Part shown: positions 61,798 through 64,000 of the stretch, one piece after another
Numbering within the stretch: the stretch's first letter is position 1
Layout of the letters: the number at the start of each line of letters is the position of its first letter
Assembly: GCA_947382415.1 (NCBI GenBank)
Contig: CANCYO010000009.1
Span: forward strand, 1 to 64,000
Origin: an uncultured Lachnospiraceae bacterium
Lineage (GTDB): Bacteria > Bacillota > Clostridia > Lachnospirales > Lachnospiraceae
Direction: 5' to 3'
Length of the DNA stretch: 64,000 bases
Notes under the pieces: model-generated
The model's database searches: none
Told to the model about the DNA's origin: nothing
The model's input: the letters and a program-made list of their open reading frames with translations, nothing else
Made by a program: the position numbers and the translations under genes

Positions 61798-62229
61798 ATG
61801 AAATCTCAGGAAGTAGCAGTTTATCGTGAAATTCAGCGCAATGCCGAGACGGCCATCAAGGCGCTTGACCTGTTGTCGGACAAGGTGTATGACAAGGAGC
61901 TGTCGTTTCAGATATCCAGACAGTCCCTGCAGTATGCGAATCTAAGGGGAAAGGCCATGCAGGCCCTGCTGGATGCCAAAGCGGAACCTTATCGGGCGAA
62001 TCAGCTCACAGATATGGTCCAGCGTACGGGTATCCAGTACAATACGCTTTTGAATACCAGCACAGGGCATATCGCAGAATTGATGATCAGGGAGCGCAAT
62101 AATGGTGTGCTGGAGATGGAAAAGGTTTTAAAACACAATGAGGAAGCGGGGGATAAGCCCCGTTCTCTGGCGCAGGAGCTGATGGACTTTGATCAGAGGA
62201 ATATAACCACCCTGAAAAATTATCTTTAG
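61798..62229 (+). CDS. Helical protein of unknown function, ferritin-like in pattern
   Basis: The protein has 143 residues, nearly all predicted alpha-helix in about four stretches, so it may be a four-helix bundle (AETAIKALDLLSDKVYDKEL, then YANLRGKAMQALLDAKAEPY). It has no Cys, signal peptide or clear metal-ligand set; a possible relation to DUF2383-type ferritin-like proteins is weak. GGGAGG precedes the ATG. gdhA is downstream with its own promoter. Similar proteins in Lachnospiraceae are usually called hypothetical. Confidence 0.6.
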   Translation: MKSQEVAVYREIQRNAETAIKALDLLSDKVYDKELSFQISRQSLQYANLRGKAMQALLDAKAEPYRANQLTDMVQRTGIQYNTLLNTSTGHIAELMIRERNNGVLEMEKVLKHNEEAGDKPRSLAQELMDFDQRNITTLKNYL

Positions 62230-62330
62230 GGCAGGCGGCGATTGCTTTGAATTGTATACATGTATAAAATTTGTGCAAACTGCATGAAAAACGGGTATAA
62301 AACTTTTGCAATTTAATGGAATAAAGTGTG

Positions 62331-62359
62331 TTGTGTAATTTGGAAAGATGGTATATAAT
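62331..62359 (+). promoter_or_regulatory. Promoter of gdhA
   Basis: TTGTGT and TATAAT are 17 bp apart; the -35 is weak and may need an activator. It leaves a leader of about 155 bases. Confidence 0.6.
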
Positions 62360-62365
62360 AGCAAA

Positions 62366-62523
62366 TGTAGGACAAAGGTGTCTGAGCTATAGGACAACTC
62401 TGTCCTATACTTATGTATACGCCTGAACAGTCGGTATGGCGGCTTCTTGTGGAAGGGGAAAGCCATATCCGATGTCTGTGTTCCTGTAACATATTCACAC
62501 TATTTTAAAGGAGGACATAAAAA
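62366..62523 (+). promoter_or_regulatory. Structured 5' leader of gdhA
   Basis: ATAGGACA and TGTCCTAT form a perfect 8-bp hairpin (62389-62408). An extra TAGGACA (62368-62374) could compete for the same partner. A second, longer bulged stem pairs GAACAG, TCGG and TATGGC with GCCATA, CCGA and TGTTC. I do not recognise a known riboswitch class. An AAAGGAGG site precedes the ATG. Confidence 0.5.
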
Positions 62524-63858
62524 ATGTCATATGTTGATGAGGTCTTTGATTTAGTCGTAGCAAAGAATCCCGCACAGCCCGAGTTTCATCAGGCAGTAAA
62601 AGAGGTTTTGGAATCTCTGAGAGTCGTGATCGAGGCAAATGAGGAGGCATATCGCAAGGATGCGCTGCTTGAGCGTCTGGTGACTCCCGAGAGACAGCTT
62701 TTGTTCCGTGTGCCCTGGGTGGATGACAAGGGACAGGTTCAGGTAAACAACGGTTTCCGTGTGCAGTTCAATTCTGCCATCGGGCCTTACAAGGGTGGTC
62801 TGAGACTTCATCCTTCCGTAAATCTGGGTATTATCAAGTTTCTGGGATTTGAGCAGATATTCAAGAATTCCCTCACCGGACTTCCCATCGGCGGCGGCAA
62901 GGGCGGTTCCGACTTTGATCCCAAGGGTAAGTCTGACAGAGAGGTGATGGCCTTCTGCCAGAGCTTTATCACAGAGCTTCACAAATATATCGGCGCAGAT
63001 ACTGATGTTCCCGCAGGCGATATCGGCACTGGCGCCAGAGAGATCGGCTATATGTATGGTCAGTACAAGAGACTGACCGGTCTGTATGAGGGCGTTCTCA
63101 CCGGAAAAGGTCTTTCCTACGGTGGATCTCTTGCGAGAACCGAGGCTACCGGTTATGGTCTGCTCTACCTGACAGAGGAAATGTTAAAATGCAATGGCAA
63201 GGATATCGCCGGCAAGACGGTTGTGGTCTCCGGTGCGGGCAATGTGGCCATCTATGCGATTCAGAAGGCGCAGCAGCTTGGCGCAAAGCCTGTTACCTGC
63301 TCTGATTCCACCGGCTGGATCTATGATTCCGAGGGTATTGATGTGGCTCTGCTCAAGGAGATCAAGGAGGTTAAGCGCGCGAGACTGACCGAGTACGCTG
63401 CTGCAAGACCTTCCGCTGAGTATCACGAGGGCAAGGGCGTATGGACTGTGAAATGTGATGTGGCGCTTCCCTGCGCGACTCAGAATGAGCTTGGCCTGGA
63501 GGATGCAAAGGCTCTGGTGGCAAACGGCTGTATTGCTGTTGCCGAGGGCGCTAATATGCCTACCACCATGGAGGCTACCGAGTATCTGCAGCAGAACGGC
63601 GTTCTGTTCTGTCCCGGCAAGGCTGCAAATGCAGGCGGCGTTGCCACCTCCGCTCTGGAGATGAGCCAGAACAGCGAGAGACTTTCCTGGACCTTCGAGG
63701 AGGTTGACTCCAAGCTTCAGAATATCATGGTGAACATCTTCCACAGCCTTGACGATGCCGCAAAGAAATATGGCATGGAGGGCAATTATGTGGCAGGCGC
63801 CAACATTGCAGGATTTTTGAAAGTTGCCGAGGCCATGACGGCTCAGGGTATCGTATAA
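62524..63858 (+). CDS. gdhA: NADP-type glutamate dehydrogenase
   Basis: GdhA makes glutamate from 2-oxoglutarate and ammonium, or runs in reverse. The substrate Lys lies in PIGGGKGGSDFDP, with YKGGLRLHPSVN and the catalytic Asp in DVPAGDIGTGAREIG. The coenzyme domain shows VVSGAGNVAIYAIQKA. Length (444 aa) and sequence match the hexameric, biosynthetic-type class I enzyme. Codon use is strongly biased, as expected for an abundant enzyme. It has its own promoter, structured leader and terminator. Confidence 0.96.
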   Translation: MSYVDEVFDLVVAKNPAQPEFHQAVKEVLESLRVVIEANEEAYRKDALLERLVTPERQLLFRVPWVDDKGQVQVNNGFRVQFNSAIGPYKGGLRLHPSVNLGIIKFLGFEQIFKNSLTGLPIGGGKGGSDFDPKGKSDREVMAFCQSFITELHKYIGADTDVPAGDIGTGAREIGYMYGQYKRLTGLYEGVLTGKGLSYGGSLARTEATGYGLLYLTEEMLKCNGKDIAGKTVVVSGAGNVAIYAIQKAQQLGAKPVTCSDSTGWIYDSEGIDVALLKEIKEVKRARLTEYAAARPSAEYHEGKGVWTVKCDVALPCATQNELGLEDAKALVANGCIAVAEGANMPTTMEATEYLQQNGVLFCPGKAANAGGVATSALEMSQNSERLSWTFEEVDSKLQNIMVNIFHSLDDAAKKYGMEGNYVAGANIAGFLKVAEAMTAQGIV

Positions 63859-63896
63859 TTTATTTTTCCGAAAACTATCTCTTCTGAAAAGCGATC

Positions 63897-63938
63897 ATCC
63901 CGCAGATGACTGAAACAGTTTGTCTGCGGGATTTTTTG
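63897..63938 (+). terminator. Terminator after gdhA
   Basis: ATCCCGCAGA and TCTGCGGGAT form a perfect 10-bp stem with a 16-base loop, which itself has a CTG/CAG pair, followed by six T residues. Confidence 0.9.
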
Positions 63939-63969
63939 AATTTATGTGCGCTGCAGGAGGCTGAAAAAC

Positions 63970-64000
63970 GTGATATTTTGGGCATTGCAACCGCCGGTTG
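63970..64000 (+). CDS. Possible start of a further gene, cut by window end
   Basis: AGGAGG is followed nine bases later by GTG and an open frame (VIFWALQPPV) to the window end. Only ten codons are visible, so neither the gene nor its family can be confirmed. Confidence 0.3.
   Translation, partial: MIFWALQPPV

Overview
The window reads as chromosomal DNA of a spore-forming, anaerobic Clostridia, most likely Lachnospiraceae. The grounds are the gene order nusB-xseA-xseB-ispA-dxs-tlyA-nadK-argR-recN-spoIVB, a class III fructose bisphosphatase, a lysine-riboswitch dapA-dapB operon, DUF1836, DUF5688 and DUF5104-like proteins, many AGGAGG ribosome sites, and sigma-A promoters of TTGACA-N17-TATAAT type. 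No phage, insertion sequence, CRISPR array or rRNA operon was seen. Coding density is high; most genes are on the + strand.

Layout. 1-16.0 kb: the 3' part of prfC, a transglutaminase-like lipoprotein, then a long co-oriented cluster for transcription antitermination, exonuclease VII, isoprenoid precursors (ispA, dxs), rRNA methylation, NAD kinase, ArgR, RecN and the sporulation protease SpoIVB. A large solute-binding-like lipoprotein sits between recN and spoIVB, and spo0A, which often follows spoIVB, is absent. 16.1-19.9 kb: a more AT-rich block with an Rrf2 regulator, a secreted PL9-type pectate lyase and a GT-C membrane glycosyltransferase. 19.9-26.8 kb: an EAL protein, a DMT transporter, a coiled-coil protein built on 42-bp repeats, typA, a two-OB-fold SSB-like protein and a divergent CobO-like ATPase. 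26.8-35.4 kb: lysine riboswitch-dapA-dapB, fbp, an Asn/Thr/Gly-rich lipoprotein, a lone eukaryotic-type hisA, a PTS IIC-like membrane protein, and a LytM-like plus bactofilin pair. 35.6-48.1 kb: DUF1836, a PHP phosphoesterase, a HIT protein, an orphan NMT1-type binding protein, an SPFH/zinc-ribbon pair, a large GGDEF-EAL protein, pcrA and rlmD. 48.1-53.5 kb: accessory genes including MgtC, AraC, a glyoxalase-DUF3795 fusion, a broken GNAT acetyltransferase and split chromate transporter genes. 53.6-64 kb: a cytosolic rhamnogalacturonan-lyase-like protein, yqeG-aroE-aroK-aroQ-efp, DUF5688, a tRNA-Arg inside a long inverted repeat, an SH3 protein, and gdhA behind a structured leader.

Themes: the extracellular PL9 enzyme and the cytosolic YetA/PL26-like protein point to use of plant pectin. 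Two EAL proteins (one with an intact GGDEF motif) indicate cyclic-di-GMP signalling. Lysine/diaminopimelate, shikimate and glutamate genes show amino-acid prototrophy functions. No clear novel defence or biosynthetic system was found. The most interesting leads are the tRNA-spanning inverted repeat, the gdhA leader, the altered recN-spoIVB locus, the VOC-DUF3795 fusion, and the divergent CobO-like protein.
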